Shown here piece after piece: positions 50,301-60,988 of a stretch of DNA of 64,000 bases. A model generated the notes under the pieces. That model did no database searches. It saw only the letters and a list, made by a program, of their open reading frames with translations, and was not told the DNA's origin. Origin of the DNA: Parietaria judaica (Eukaryota; Streptophyta; Magnoliopsida; Rosales; Urticaceae); the NCBI GenBank assembly GCA_954871525.1, contig OX940864.1, positions 29,925,001 through 29,989,000 of the forward strand, written 5' to 3'. The position numbers and the translations under genes were made by a program. The first letter of the stretch is position 1. Each line of letters opens with the position of its first letter.

Positions 50301-50995
50301 TGATAAACCCCAGATTTCACGAGGCGCTGACCCCCAAAATCCTTGCTCCAGTCCCGATGAGGGTTGGCGAGGAGGGCTTGGTGGAATTTGTTAAAACGTG
50401 CCTCGGCTTCCCCACCTTCCTCAGGTCTGTACCGGGGGAGATCTACCCCCTCGGGGACCCACTGCCTCGGCAGAAACTTGTGGTTGGGGCCGAAAGTAGT
50501 GCGGTCCACCTTCACAAAGAAATAGCGGTTCTCCCAGCCGGATTCATTCGAGGGTGTATTATCGAGAATATGACCCCGAACACGATGGGAGAGGGAAAAC
50601 CGGCCTAGATTCTTCGGATTCCTCAACAACTTGAAGAGACGCATCAAGTCTTCGAGGGTAAGCTTGACTTTCTGCTCACATGCGATGGCAAGCGTACACA
50701 TTAGGAAGCGGATAGTGTTAGGGCTCACCTGAGCGATAGGAACCCTGAAGGCGTAGAGGAACGCCACGATCAAATTCGGGACTGGAAAATGGAGGCCGGC
50801 AGTCTTAAAGAACGATTCGTAAACACAGACATATTCGTTCCTGGGGGTGTCGGCAAGTTCACCTTCATAAGGGAGGCGTGTCGGGAAAAGCTCAGAATCG
50901 ACACACTGTTCCTTGACAACTGCTAACCTCTCCTCAGTCATAATGGAGAGAGGGCTCCGCGTCTTAAAAATCGGACCAACATCGGAAGAAGCCAT
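47353..50995 (-). pseudogene. Large antisense ORF of a Tat-lineage retrotransposon (gypsy-type transposon domain)
   Basis: On the strand opposite pol. Exon A 50995-48389, exon B 48314-47679 and exon C 47559-47353 keep one frame, together 1150 codons, broken only by two TAGs (50099-50101 and 49145-49147). Residues 1-320 resemble the plant putative gypsy type transposon domain: RTRSPLSIMTEE-type start, FLYAFRVPIAQVSPN, LACEQKVKLTLEDLMRLF, NPKNLGRFSLSHRV. Next come a Pro/Ser/Arg-rich disordered part with a basic VKRVKV, long coiled coils (exon A end and exon B, rich in EERERYRR-like heptads), and a short acidic C-terminus. Intron B-C is GT-AG; intron A-B starts GC, not GT. The start is fixed by alignment to the copy at 62837. 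Function is unknown; it could be a structural or silencing-related protein. Confidence 0.75.
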
Positions 50996-51131
50996 CGAAA
51001 TATTTGGGAACAAAGAAGGAATAAATCCAGAAGATGAGTGAGAGAAAGAGAATTGCAGGGTGAAAATCACAAGAAAGTTCAGAGAAGTTGTTGCGCTGTT
51101 TCGGAAGATGTTTGAAGAAGGCGGGACTTCG

Positions 51132-51139
51132 AATTTATA
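51132..51139 (-). promoter_or_regulatory. TATA box of the antisense gene, copy 1
   Basis: Minus strand CCTTATAAATTCGAAG, 137 bp upstream of the ATG at 50995. The second element has CTATAAATTCAAAG, 134 bp upstream of its matching ATG. The conserved motif, spacing and following C/T-rich leader argue for a real internal promoter. Confidence 0.65.
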
Positions 51140-51686
51140 AGGAAAGGAATGAAGGGAGGCAAACCGACACGTTTGCGATCCAACGGTCCAGATTTAAAGC
51201 ATGCGAAAGACATCAACGGTGGAGATTGTCGAGCCGTTGTATATCCCAAAAAACACTCGAGTGCGAAGCGTCAACATTAAATGCTGAAAAGATTTGCGTG
51301 GGATTCGAGACTGACGTTTTGGGAAACTGAATCGCTATGGGGCCCAGGGACAGGAACTGTCGGGAATGCTAAAAGTCACTAAGAGACGAGCCCATCGCGG
51401 GCATTCCCATCGCAGGAATTCTCATCGCCGGTATCCTCGTCGCAAAAACTTCCTCAAAGGAGATATAGTTCCTCGAGGGAGAAACTTCCTCGTCGAGGGT
51501 TGCTTACATAAATAGCTCATCGCATGTTAGCCCATCGAGGGAGATATCTAACAAATTGCGATGAGGTTCTCCGACGTCGTGCATCGGAGCAACCGTGTCA
51601 ACTAAAGTGGTCGACGGAGTTCGCAAACATCTTTGGCCGTTCCCAGTTAGTCTCGGTTTTTATTTTACCAAGTGTTTACACTTGAT

Positions 51687-51702
51687 AAAATGGGGGACTA
51701 AC
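51687..51702 (+). other. Polypurine tract next to the 3' LTR
   Basis: AAAATGGGGGACTAAC ends directly at the TG of the LTR. It would be the plus-strand primer for reverse transcription. The same tract, inverted, borders the LTR of the second copy (62026-62041). Confidence 0.8.
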
Positions 51703-52727
51703 TGTTGAGGTCGGATTTGGTCAAATCCACCCTTAACACAAATCGTGTCGTTTTGCCCACAAACGACATGAAAAGCGGCGAAGAAGTTCATCACCCAAAG
51801 GGATCATCCCCGACGAGGATTATCCCCGAGGAAGTTCATCATCCGAAGGGATTATCCCCGACGAGGAGTATCCCCGAGGAAGTTCATCACTCGAGGGGAT
51901 TATCCCCGACGAGGAGTATCCCCGAGGAAGTTCATCACTCGAGGGGATTATCCCCGACGAGGATTATCCCCGAGGAAGTTCATCACCCGAGGGGGATTAT
52001 CCCTGACGCGGTTTATCCCCGAGGAAGTTCATCACCCGAGGGGGATTATCCCCGACGAGGATTATCCCCGAGGAAGTTAAATTGCGAGGAAGCACAGCCA
52101 CACAGAAGCAAGTTGCGATGAAGCGTCCCATCACGCTCGTCTCGAAGAATTTCGTCATGATGATCAGCGCAGGGCCCAATGACGGCTGAAGAGATGCGCA
52201 GCGATAAGAAGCGTCAGCGACGAGGCTTGCAGGACCAAATGTCGGCTGAGGAGATGTGCATTTAATGAGGCTCACCTACCCAAAATGACAGTCTGCTCGG
52301 ATGCGACATAAAGCAGAAATCTGCCATGCTTTCCCTCAAATCACTTTAGGAAACGTATGATGAAAGGGAAAAAGAGTGAGAAAGCCGAGAAGAGGACTTA
52401 ATGTAAACTCTATAAAAGGCAAGAGAAGCCTCGTAGAGAAGGGAGATCGAGACAGAGGAGAGAAGCTAGTTTTTAGAAAGAAACTCCAATCTTAAAGAGA
52501 TTTTCTTTGTATTTTTGAGTACTAGTCTATTGTATTCCAAATATATTGAGACTAGAGAGCGCCGTCGTGTATTTGTTTATCATACTTCGGGTGTCCAACT
52601 AATCAACGGGAGGAACCGAGTCCTTTTGGCAAATATAATAAATCAGGAATATTCGTGTTCATATCATTATTGTGTTCTTTCGATTATTCTTGTGACTGGA
52701 AAAGGGCGGTGAAAATCGCCCTCTACA
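51703..52727 (+). repeat. 3' LTR of Tat-lineage element, 1025 bp
   Basis: Begins TGTTGAGGTCGG and ends CCCTCTACA. It carries a TATA box TATAAAAGG at 52411, then a leader with GAGAAGGGAGATCGAG. It matches, in reverse complement, 61292-62025. The extra length here is mostly the 48-bp tandem repeats at 51783-52071. No 5-bp duplication can be tested because the 5' side is lost. Confidence 0.85.
51783..52071. repeat. 48-bp tandem repeat inside the LTR, six units
   Basis: Each unit starts GAAGTTCATCACYC and ends GAGKATTATCCCCGAG-like; units begin at 51783, 51831 and so on every 48-49 bp. The second LTR has only one to two decayed units (about 61855-61950), so the array expanded in this copy or family branch. 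Confidence 0.85.
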
Positions 52728-52757
52728 ACTTTTAGTTTGTAAATTATAGGACATGCA

Positions 52758-54055
52758 AAATAACATATCTCCTTGTGTCCCATCAACGTATGTATCATAC
52801 TCATAATAAGGCCAACAACTATCTATATTATTGGATTATATTTATGTATAAATGTCATTTTTTGTTTTAATAGTGAGTGTTCCAATTTCTTATTCTATAA
52901 GATTTTTTTTAATGGCATGACACTATTAGAGTAAGGAGTTTAAAATTATATGTATTATTAGTACAATATACAGTCGTAGTATAAGAAAACCTGATATTAA
53001 TCACTAGTAAAAATTACACACATATACATAATTTTGCGTTTCATTAGAATTGGACTCAAATTTCTCGAAAAATCATGTAGTGGAGTTGTCTTGCCAACCA
53101 AATTTGGTTTCATTCAATAAAGTTTGAACCCTATTAGTTTTAAAACTATATTTTTTTTTGTCTGGATCCATTTTGTTGTTTTCAAGATCTTTAATTCGAA
53201 ACACTTTAAATATGGTATATATCTTTTCATAGTGTTCAAAATTTGTGTCCTTTATGAAAATATTGACATAATATATATATATATATATATATATATTAAA
53301 TGACAAATTTTCACTTATGACATAGCTTAGTGTTCAACAAAGAAAGTTAGAATTCTATTTTTTCGCAATTTTCTTTATTTTTTCACAAAAAAGTCTCAAA
53401 TGAGAGGAAACACATAAATTATTAATAAGTTAAAAAATTGATAGTAATAGTTTTTTTTTTTTTTTCTTAATATAGACTTTAAAGTCTTTTTTTATTTATT
53501 TATGAAAATTGATGTTGTACAATTACTATCCATTGATAACATTGTAAACACAAAATGCGAAAGGATGGATTGATGCCCTTTTATAGTTTATTCTTTGAAG
53601 CTGAATCGGTGTAGATACGGAAGAGGGAAATTTCTACAAAACCCACTCTAAACTTTCTTAAACCTTCTTCGTCTCCGCTAAATCTCCCTTTTAGCGTTTC
53701 TTCTCTCTGTCAACTCCAAGCCCCAAAACGGAGTCGCATAAGAAGTGTCGGTCTCCATGTCGCGGCGACAACGTGTTGGAACCTCGGTATCTCTTCCCTT
53801 AATTTACTTAATAAGCTTTCATATGGAATACTTAGGTTTTGATGGAATAAGCTGTCAAAATGCTTGAAGACAAACTTCTTTACAAGCTCAGTGTTAGCTA
53901 TCGATATCTTCTCTAATATACACATTAGTTGATTTATTTTTTATTTTTTATTTTTTTCATATCTATTGTATTTTTAAGAACCCCAACCTCGGATCCTACT
54001 TATTCGAAGATATACGCTGAGGTCGGGTTTTTATGTTACGTCGACATCGGTTAAT
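52758..54055. repeat. Long direct repeat, left copy (A)
   Basis: This block is a close relative of 57049-58880: phrases such as GATTATATTTATGTATAAAT, TCATGTAGTGGAGTTGTCTT, ATGTCGCGGCGACAACGTGT and AACCCCAACCTCGGATC occur in the same order. Copy A lacks about 490 bp present in B (58310-58797) and has a shorter AT microsatellite (53268-53296). The CT-rich part near 53640-53760 looks like a plus-strand 5' UTR; a minus-strand frame of 71 codons (53710-53925) lies opposite. Together with B it could be an LTR pair or a segmental duplication around the PMD gene. Confidence 0.7.
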
Positions 54056-54079
54056 TTTTCGAAAGAAAAAAAAAAAGAG

Positions 54080-54245
54080 AAAAATCTACCAAACGGATTT
54101 TAAATATTTTTTTAAATAAAAAAATAAAAATCTGTACCAAACAATTATTTGAAAATAATTGCAATAGTTTATTACACTACAATTATAAAGATCTGAAAAA
54201 TAAAAAATAGAAAATTTTTAATCGATAACCAAACAGGCCCTCATC
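54080..54245. repeat. Fragment related to the GTTTGGTA-ended element
   Basis: Matches the right 150 bp of the element at 43150-44178: GTACCAAACARTTATTT, then TTACACTACAAYTATAAA. It ends AACCAAACAGGCCC, a Harbinger/Tourist-like terminus. The left part is missing or decayed. Confidence 0.6.
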
Positions 54246-54500
54246 GTGCATAAACTGAATTAAAAAATCCAGCAAGTAACAATCCTAATAAAGTGAAAAG
54301 CTCCACAATTGGTGGTTGTAATTGGTTGATCGGATGAAAGTCACACCAATCACGTCTTCTATCCACGAATAGAAATAAATTTCCTCTATTTTAAATTTTT
54401 AATATAAATAAATTTTGTTGCGCACAGCAAAAGAAAGTGCTTTCAATCAATGTGGTTCAGCCACTGACTTGATCTTCTTTGTGTTTAATTTGTTTCTCAG

Positions 54501-55802
54501 ATTACAAAAAGAATGGCCCCAATGACCAAATGCGCAATGCATTGGAAACGTTTCTTTCGTGGAATCTAGACCCGAGAGTGAGGGCACAAGTCGAACAGAC
54601 GTGTTTCAAATATATTCTCAAGTTCGATGGCGGTTTACAATACTTGCAAAACTCGTGGCTTCTCTCTGTGATTGCATCTTTCTACAACGCGGAAGAAAAC
54701 CATTTTTACTTCGAGAAGGGGGGTTTCAAAGTGGATTTCGGTCTTGAGGATGTCCTCTATTTGAACGGTCTCCCAATTAACGGACATCCAATAAAATTTC
54801 ACTCCTAAATTTCAGCCCTGCCATGAATCTCGTTTTTGAACTTTGCACTCTTTTTAATTAATTGTTGTGATATTGATGCAGGTCACCGGATATGAAGGTG
54901 TGCCCCACGAAACAATAGCCTCGTGTTTACAAATCAACGAGACCGAGGCAAGAAGTTTGTTTAGGACTGAGTCATTGAATATTGATCCCATTAAACTGCG
55001 AAACCGATTTCAGAGAGTCGGCGATGATGAAGACAACTTAGAGCCGTACGTTATGGCCTATCTTTTGTTCTTTCTGATAACGGTACCCTTCAGCAATATG
55101 GATGGCACGATCCCGGCGATGTATCTTCCTCTGTTGAAACTGAGCGTTGTAGACTCGTTTGCGTGGGGCGCTGCGACACTTGCAGTGATTAAAGACTCTG
55201 TACGCTCTCACATCAACGGAAAAAACAATCGTACTTTGTGCGGGTTCTCGTATATTTTAATGGTAAGTTTTTTACATTTCTTTGAATTTGAATTTGATTT
55301 TAATTGTTTTAGGGCTTTTATGTTTAGGGTAATTGGTGGCAAAGGTTCGAAAACTTTGCCAAATAGTGAGGATATTGAAACTTGTCAAACTCTATGAATT
55401 GCACCCGAGAAGTTTTCCGTCCACATTCCGTCTAGTTCCATGTCTCGATCGCAATTCTTGAGTTTGGCAACTTTCGCCGTGCCAAAAAGAGTTTGGGAAT
55501 ACATCCTCACTATTTTGCAAAGTTTTGGAACTTTTGCCGCCATTTGCCCTCAGATTTATGCAATTAAAGTTTCATCAGAAGTACCTTATTTTTAACACTC
55601 AAGTGCTTTGTTTTGTTTTTTCTTGTAGCTGTTTGCTTTTGAGAGGTTTCCATGCCTTCGGAAAAACATCTCTCGACCAACTAAATTTCTGTTGGTTGTG
55701 GGGTGGTCGAAGCTTTTGGAAGAAAAACCCGTTTCTTCCAAATTAATCTTTTCCACCACTATTATAGAATTATTTAGTAAAAGACTTAAAAATATGAAAA
55801 AG
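54501..55802 (+). pseudogene. Plant mobile domain (PMD, MAIN/MAIL1-like) gene fragment
   Basis: Exons 54501-54790, 54882-55262 and 55629-55802 keep phase. They read NALETFLSWNLDPRVRAQ, FYFEKGGFKVDFGLEDVLYL, GLPINGHP, then VTGYEGVPHETIASC, EPYVMAYLLFFLITVPFSN, DSFAWGAATLAVIKDSV, then LFAFERFPCLR. This is the plant mobile/aminotransferase-like domain of MAIN/MAIL1 proteins, also carried by transposable elements. The start exon and C-terminal exons are not found. The donor after exon 1 reads AT instead of GT, and a small MITE sits in the second intron. It is probably a decayed TE-associated or host copy. Confidence 0.75.
55326..55551. mobile_element. 226-bp MITE in a PMD intron
   Basis: The ends AGGGTAATTGGTGGCAAAGG and CTTTTGCCGCCATTTGCCCT are inverted with mismatches, and the similarity extends about 65 bp inward (AACTTTGCCAAATAGTGAGG against its complement). 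No coding. The flanking duplication is unclear. Confidence 0.7.
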
Positions 55803-56076
55803 GTAAGTTTGTGTTAGACTTAAACCTGTTATCGCTCTCATTTTATTTTCTCTCAATTTCGCCTATCCTCTTTTCTCATGAATTTTTCGTTTGGGATAAT
55901 CTTGGTTACTTGGAGTAGCTCGTTTTCAATTTGGGATAATTTTAGTTGTTTGGGTTTAAGAGAAATAATGCTAAGGGAGGGGTAGATTAGAGAGAGAAAG
56001 ATAAGTCAATATATGAAATAGCCTAATATGAGACTGGCTAATATTATGATGTCTTAAGGGTATTTTGGTCAATAGT
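55803..56076. other. Non-coding stretch after the PMD fragment
   Basis: No further PMD exon is recognisable. Confidence 0.5.
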
Positions 56077-56421
56077 TTACTGAACTTTTTTCCTTTGTCT
56101 ATTATCACTCGTTACTCCGAAACGACCGTATGAAGATTCTATGCAATTATCTCCTTTGAATCCTTCAGCCTTGTCGAAGAAGAAGCGCAACCCCACCCCT
56201 GCTCCAGATCCACATCGATTGGAGGCTCCGTCGACGTGTGTGTCCCAAACGGGACCGTCGGGCGTTGCCTTCCTCTTCCGGGATGGCGGCACCGTCAACC
56301 GAGGAAGTGTTGACTCATCCGCAAGGGGCAGAACAGACTCAACCTCGTTTCCTGTGTTTGGATACCTGTCCATAATACGAGTGAGGGAAAATAGGTCAAT
56401 TCTGAACACGTTGTTGTTCAC
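56077..56421 (-). pseudogene. Retrotransposon RNase H fragment
   Basis: The minus-strand frame contains LPLADESTLPRLTVPPSRKR followed by VWDTHVDGASNRCGSGAGVG, the linker and start of a gypsy-type RNase H (first acidic residue in HVDGASN). The later RNase H motifs and the rest of pol are absent. It is a short relic in the opposite orientation to the PMD fragment. Confidence 0.65.
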
Positions 56422-57050
56422 GACACGGATGAGCTGTTTGTCTCTTGCTTGTATTCAATATAACTTTCTTGGTCGGAATATCTGCGTATGTCTAAACCCT
56501 AAAAACATAAAATTTTATTCACTATTCAAAGTTAGAAATTTACACATACAACCGGTACCGGCTCAATGAAGTTTTATTACTAGAACAGCTCCAAACACTT
56601 AATTAATCAAGGAAATAGACATTATAAATGATTCAATGTTTTTAATTCGCTATTTTTTTCACGTCACTGATAAAAATATTCTGATTGACACTGATGTATC
56701 GTGATGTCATATATTACGGAGCCGACCTCGATCTGTTCTAGGACGAGCTGAGAGCGATTGGTGTGAAGACATAGCCTATTGAGGTATGTTCTCTTATCTC
56801 GGAATCACTCTTTCCACAGAGAGACTCTCATGCGATCCTAACGCTATACAAGTTCCTCAGAAAGTTTGGTTGGATTCCGAAAAAATTGGATGAACACAAT
56901 TTTTCACGTGTTTGGATACCTGGCCATAATGGGAGTAAGGGCAAATGAGTCAATTCTGAACACGTTTGGACAACAAAATCCATTTGGTGAACAAAGACCA
57001 GGTTATTATAACGGAGTGTTTTAATTTGCTATTTTTTCACGTCACCGATA
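56350..57050. repeat. Internal short direct repeats around the retro-fragment
   Basis: GTGTTTGGATACCTG...CATAAT...TCAATTCTGAACACGTT occurs at about 56352 and 56909, and TTTAATTYGCTATTTTTT plus CACGTCAC near 56640 and 57020. The pattern suggests duplication of a block of about 400-550 bp. No gene. Confidence 0.55.
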
Positions 57051-57584
57051 AAATGACATTTCTCTTTGTGCCCATCATTTACCTATGTATCATACTGATA
57101 ATAAGGGCAACAACTATCTTTATTATTGGATTATATTTATGTATAAATGTCACTTTTCATTTTAATAGTGAGTGTTTCAATTTCTCATTCTATAAGATTT
57201 TTTTTTTAATGGCATGACACTATTAGACTAAGGAGTTAAGATTATATGTACTATTATTACAATATACAGTCGTAGTATAAGAAAACCTGATATTAATCAC
57301 TAGTAAAAATTACATACACTTATACATAATTTTGCGTTTCATTAGAATTGAACTCAAATTTCTCAAAAAATCATGTAGTGGAGTTGTCTTGCCAACCAAA
57401 TTTGGTTTCATTCAATAAAGTTTGAACCCTACTATTTTTGTTGGTTTCATTCCATTTTGTTTTAATTCTAAACACGTTAAATATGGTATATATCTTTTCA
57501 TAGGCATTTTCTTATATCTATTTAGAGTTGCTTAGATTTTACATTGTTTTCAAAATTTGTGTCGTTTATGAAAATATTGACATA

Positions 57585-57652
<68 letters not shown>

Positions 57653-58880
57653 TGACAGTTTTTCACTTATGACATAGCTTAGTGTTCAATAAAGAAAGTT
57701 AGAATTCTATTTTTTTTCAAGTTTGTTTATTTTTTCACAAAAAAGTCTCAAATGAGAGGAAACACATAAATTATTAATAAGTTAAAAAATTGATAGTAAT
57801 AGTTTTTCTTTTTCTTAATATAGACTTTAAAGTCATTTTTATGAAAATTGATGTTGTACAATTATTATCCATTGATGACATTGTAAACACAAAATACGAA
57901 AGGATGGATTGATGCCCTTTTATAGTTTATTCTTTGAAGCTGAATCGTTGTAGATACGGAAGAGGGAAATTTCTACAAAACCCACTCTAATCTTCTTAAA
58001 CCTTCTTCGTCTCCGCTCAATCTCCCTTTTAGCGTTTCTTCTCTCTGTCAACTCCAAGCCCCAAAATCGCATAAGAAGTGTCGGTCTCCATGTCGCGGCG
58101 ACAACGTGTCGGAACCTCGGTATCTCTTCCCTTAATTTACTTAATAAGCTTTCATACGGAATGCTTAGGTTCTGAGTGAATAAGTTGTCAAAATGCTTGA
58201 TGACAAACTTCTTTACAAGCTCTATGTTGGCTATCGATATCTTCTCTAATATACACATTAGTTGATTTATTTTTTTATTTTTATTTTTTCATATCTATTG
58301 TATATTTATAGGACGCAGTACTGTACTTTATTTTGCAGGCTCTGTTGGTTCAAGGTATTGTTCTTGACCTTTAAGATTGATTTAGGTAGTGCTCTCTGAT
58401 GTTCTTGCTTTGAGTATATTGATTTTTCATGGATTTCATGTATCGTTATGGCATAAAGATGATTTCTTCTCTTAGAGTTTCTATGCTGTTTTTAATTTTC
58501 GATTATCGATTTTTCTTCCTTATACATGATGCTGATCTTCGGGGAGAATTAGACGCGAGAACATGATGCTAATCTTCGAAGAGAATTAGCTTCGACATCT
58601 GACGGGAACATAAAAAGTGGAAACAAGAATGTTAGAACGAGAACATAGACGATTTAAAAAATATAAAAAATAGATGTTGACCGGGAATTCGGATATGACC
58701 GAAGTCGGATATATGACATTATGTCCGACGTTGGAATATATATTTTCGAAGACAGGGTTTATATGGCCGAATTCAGTATAATCGCCGAATTAGAATAAAA
58801 GAACCCCAACCTCGGATCGTACTTATTCGGGGATATACGCCGAGGTTGAGTTTTGATGTTACGTCGACATCGGTTAATTG
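57049..58880. repeat. Long direct repeat, right copy (B)
   Basis: Right-hand partner of 52758-54055, same orientation. It includes a longer AT microsatellite (57585-57648) and a 490-bp segment absent from A. A minus-strand frame of 112 codons (58258-57920) extends the 71-codon frame of A. The two frames differ by mostly conservative changes, but I recognise no family. The CT-rich leader and ATGTCGCGGCGACAACG on the plus strand are also conserved. Confidence 0.7.
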
Positions 58881-59160
58881 ATATACACCAAATTTGGTTT
58901 GTATATGACCAACTCGAATCCTTTAAAAACATCGTCCTCGGTAATATAAAAACCGACTTCGGTTATATAAGCACTCAAATTCGGAGAACAAGATCGAACC
59001 TTATATCACCGACCTCTGGTCTTATAATAACACCGACTTAATTTATATTATCACCAACTTTTTTTTCTACACCCTCAAATTCGTAGCACAAGGGGCCGAG
59101 GCCAGTAGCCTTCCCCTAACACCGAACTCGGTCTGAAGTCACCGAATTCATAAATCTAGC
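58680..59160. repeat. Cluster of ACCGACTTCGG-type short repeats
   Basis: Many variants of CCGAMTTCGG / ACCTCGG in both orientations, often after TATA or ATCA (for example AAAACCGACTTCGGTTATAT, TATCACCGACCTC, TAACACCGAACTCGG). Dense short subterminal motifs of this kind are seen at the ends of CACTA-type transposons, but no CACTA terminus was found. Confidence 0.5.
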
Positions 59161-59812
59161 ATCAACGTCATCAGAATTCGTAAATATACCATCAAGGCAT
59201 TTAATGTTGGTTCTCAATGGGAATGGATCTGCCAAAAGAAACAAAGAGAAAGAAACAAAGGACAAAGAAAGTTGGGAGAATTTTCTCAGATTAATGTCGA
59301 ATGCAAAGAGAGCAAAAAGTTACAAACTAAAGTCATAAGACTTGTATTTATAGAGAAACTAGAAAGCTAAACCCTAGCTAAACTTCCTAAAATAAACTCA
59401 ATCAAATCTTTACAATTAACACGTTTCCTAATAGAATGGGAAACCAAATCATATTAAATCACGAAGCCAAATCATATTTCTAAACTTCTTCCTCAAGTTT
59501 GGCACCTTCCTAGAATAGCTCTTCTTGACTTCTGGCGTTTCCCGTTTCTTCCTGGGATAATCCTGCTAGGGTCCTTTGCTGCTAGGGGGCATCTCTGCTC
59601 CCCCTCATCTCTGCTAGGGTCATCTCTGGTAGGAGCATTCGTGGTCGGGTCCCTTCCTGCTGGGGGAAATCTCTGGTCGGACCCATCTCTGGTGGGGGAA
59701 TTCCTGCTAGGGAGATTTTTGCTCGGGCCCTTCTCTGGTCTGAAGTCACCGAATTCATAAATCTAGCATGAGCGTCATCAGAATTCGTAAATTTACCATC
59801 AAGGCATTTCAA
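59131..59812. repeat. 78-bp direct repeats bracketing a 530-bp LTR-like segment
   Basis: GGTCTGAAGTCACCGAATTC and the following about 55 bp recur at 59131 and 59737 with few changes. Between them is a segment that starts TGTTGGTTCTCAATGG. On the minus strand it contains CTCTATAAATACAAG (a TATA-like LTR promoter at about 59345) and a run of TAGCAGAGA/CCCCACCAGAG-like 20-bp units (59560-59720). It may be a solo LTR or LTR fragment combined with a local duplication. Confidence 0.5.
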
Positions 59813-60179
59813 ACCTTAACTAAGATCTAGCTTCGAAGCATTCGAACACTAAAATATTAAATCGTAGAATGTGGAGCCCTAATGTCAAGTCAAAACTTGA
59901 AAAATAGCTTACCTTGAAATTTGGATTCTGGGGATGACGTTAGGTTGGGGATACAGTGGAGGCGATGTTTCAAACTGGAGCGTCGATGAAGAGATTCAGT
60001 GTTTCGAAGTCGAGGATACAAAGTGGGGCGATGTTGTAAATTCGACTGGCGATAATATTGTCTAAGTGTCGGTGTTGGAAGAAATACAAGGCTCAGGGGG
60101 AAAATGGAAAGGAAACAGTGAACATCACTAGTTTTCAAATTTTGGAACATTCATCACTAAGTTTCGAATTTAACCTTAT
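59813..60179. other. Intergenic
   Basis: Less AT-rich than its surroundings. An 86-codon minus-strand frame at 59890-60150 has no recognisable domain. Confidence 0.4.
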
Positions 60180-60484
60180 TCATCACTAGATAATGAATTT
60201 TTCCTTTTGAAAACACTATATGATTAGTTAATTAGTGTCATTTATTTTTATTTAAGATGATTAATAACTAGTTATGCAATGTTATAGTGAATACATTATT
60301 ATACATGTAAAGAAATAATTTTTATATTGTATTATTAATTTATATACCACTTGGGACCGATACACTTAAAAAATTTATTATCTTATAAATTTAGCGAATT
60401 AATAATTTAGCTAGTTAGGCCTTATAAGTCGGGACCGAATAAAATTATTATTTACTCGATATTATTAATTTATCGAGGTTCTAC
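60180..60484. mobile_element. Truncated Emigrant-like element
   Basis: The right end reads TATTAATTTATCGAGGTTCTAC. The interior shares ATTTAGCTAGTTAGGCC, AAGTCGGGACCG and ATATACCACTTGGGACC-type phrases with the element at 38836-39459. The left terminus is missing. Confidence 0.65.
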
Positions 60485-60540
60485 GTTGACATAATGATAT
60501 AGTTATATTTACTTAGTCATTGATTATAATCAATAGGGAT

Positions 60541-60885
60541 AATAACGGCAAAAGTGACAAAAATTGGGTCAAGTGTGCAAATAAGTGGCCAAAGAGATTT
60601 AATATTGGCATAAGTATCCAAAGTTTGCCAAACCGTGGCGTGTACAAATTTCATACACTCCAACCCAACACCCATTAATGTATTTTGTGCTAATATGTTA
60701 TGCAAGCAGTCTTAATGTATTTGATAATGCACTTTGTTTTAAATCCCTTCAGGGGCGTTGGTTAGGAGTGGATGGAATTTCTACACGCCACGGCTTTGCA
60801 AACTTTAGATACTTATGCCGATATTAAATTGCTTTGGCTACTTATTTACACACTTGGCCTAACTTTTGCCACTTTTATCGCTATT
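60541..60885. mobile_element. 345-bp MULE-like MITE with about 140-bp TIRs
   Basis: The left AATAACGGCAAAAGTGACAA and right ACTTTTATCGCTATT ends are inverted. The similarity runs about 140 bp inward (GGCATAAGTATCCAAAGTTT against its complement, GTGGCGTGTA against TACACGCCAC). The spacer is only about 70 bp. No coding and no clear duplication. Confidence 0.75.
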
Positions 60886-60936
60886 ACAGTAACGTCTGAA
60901 GTACGTTTTACAGACGTTAAACTGAGGAAGTGGGCT

Positions 60937-60988
<52 letters not shown>

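Larger units (their letters stand above)
44474..52727 (+). mobile_element. 5'-truncated Tat-lineage Ty3/gypsy retrotransposon
   Basis: Plus-strand order: RNase H (second, archaeal-type), integrase, a 45-bp minisatellite, a large antisense gene, a polypurine tract and a 3' LTR. The 5' LTR, gag, protease and reverse transcriptase are missing. An additional RNase H after RT and extra ORFs between pol and the 3' LTR are typical of the Tat/Ogre/Grande lineage (established). A related copy in the opposite orientation begins at 61292. Confidence 0.85.
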
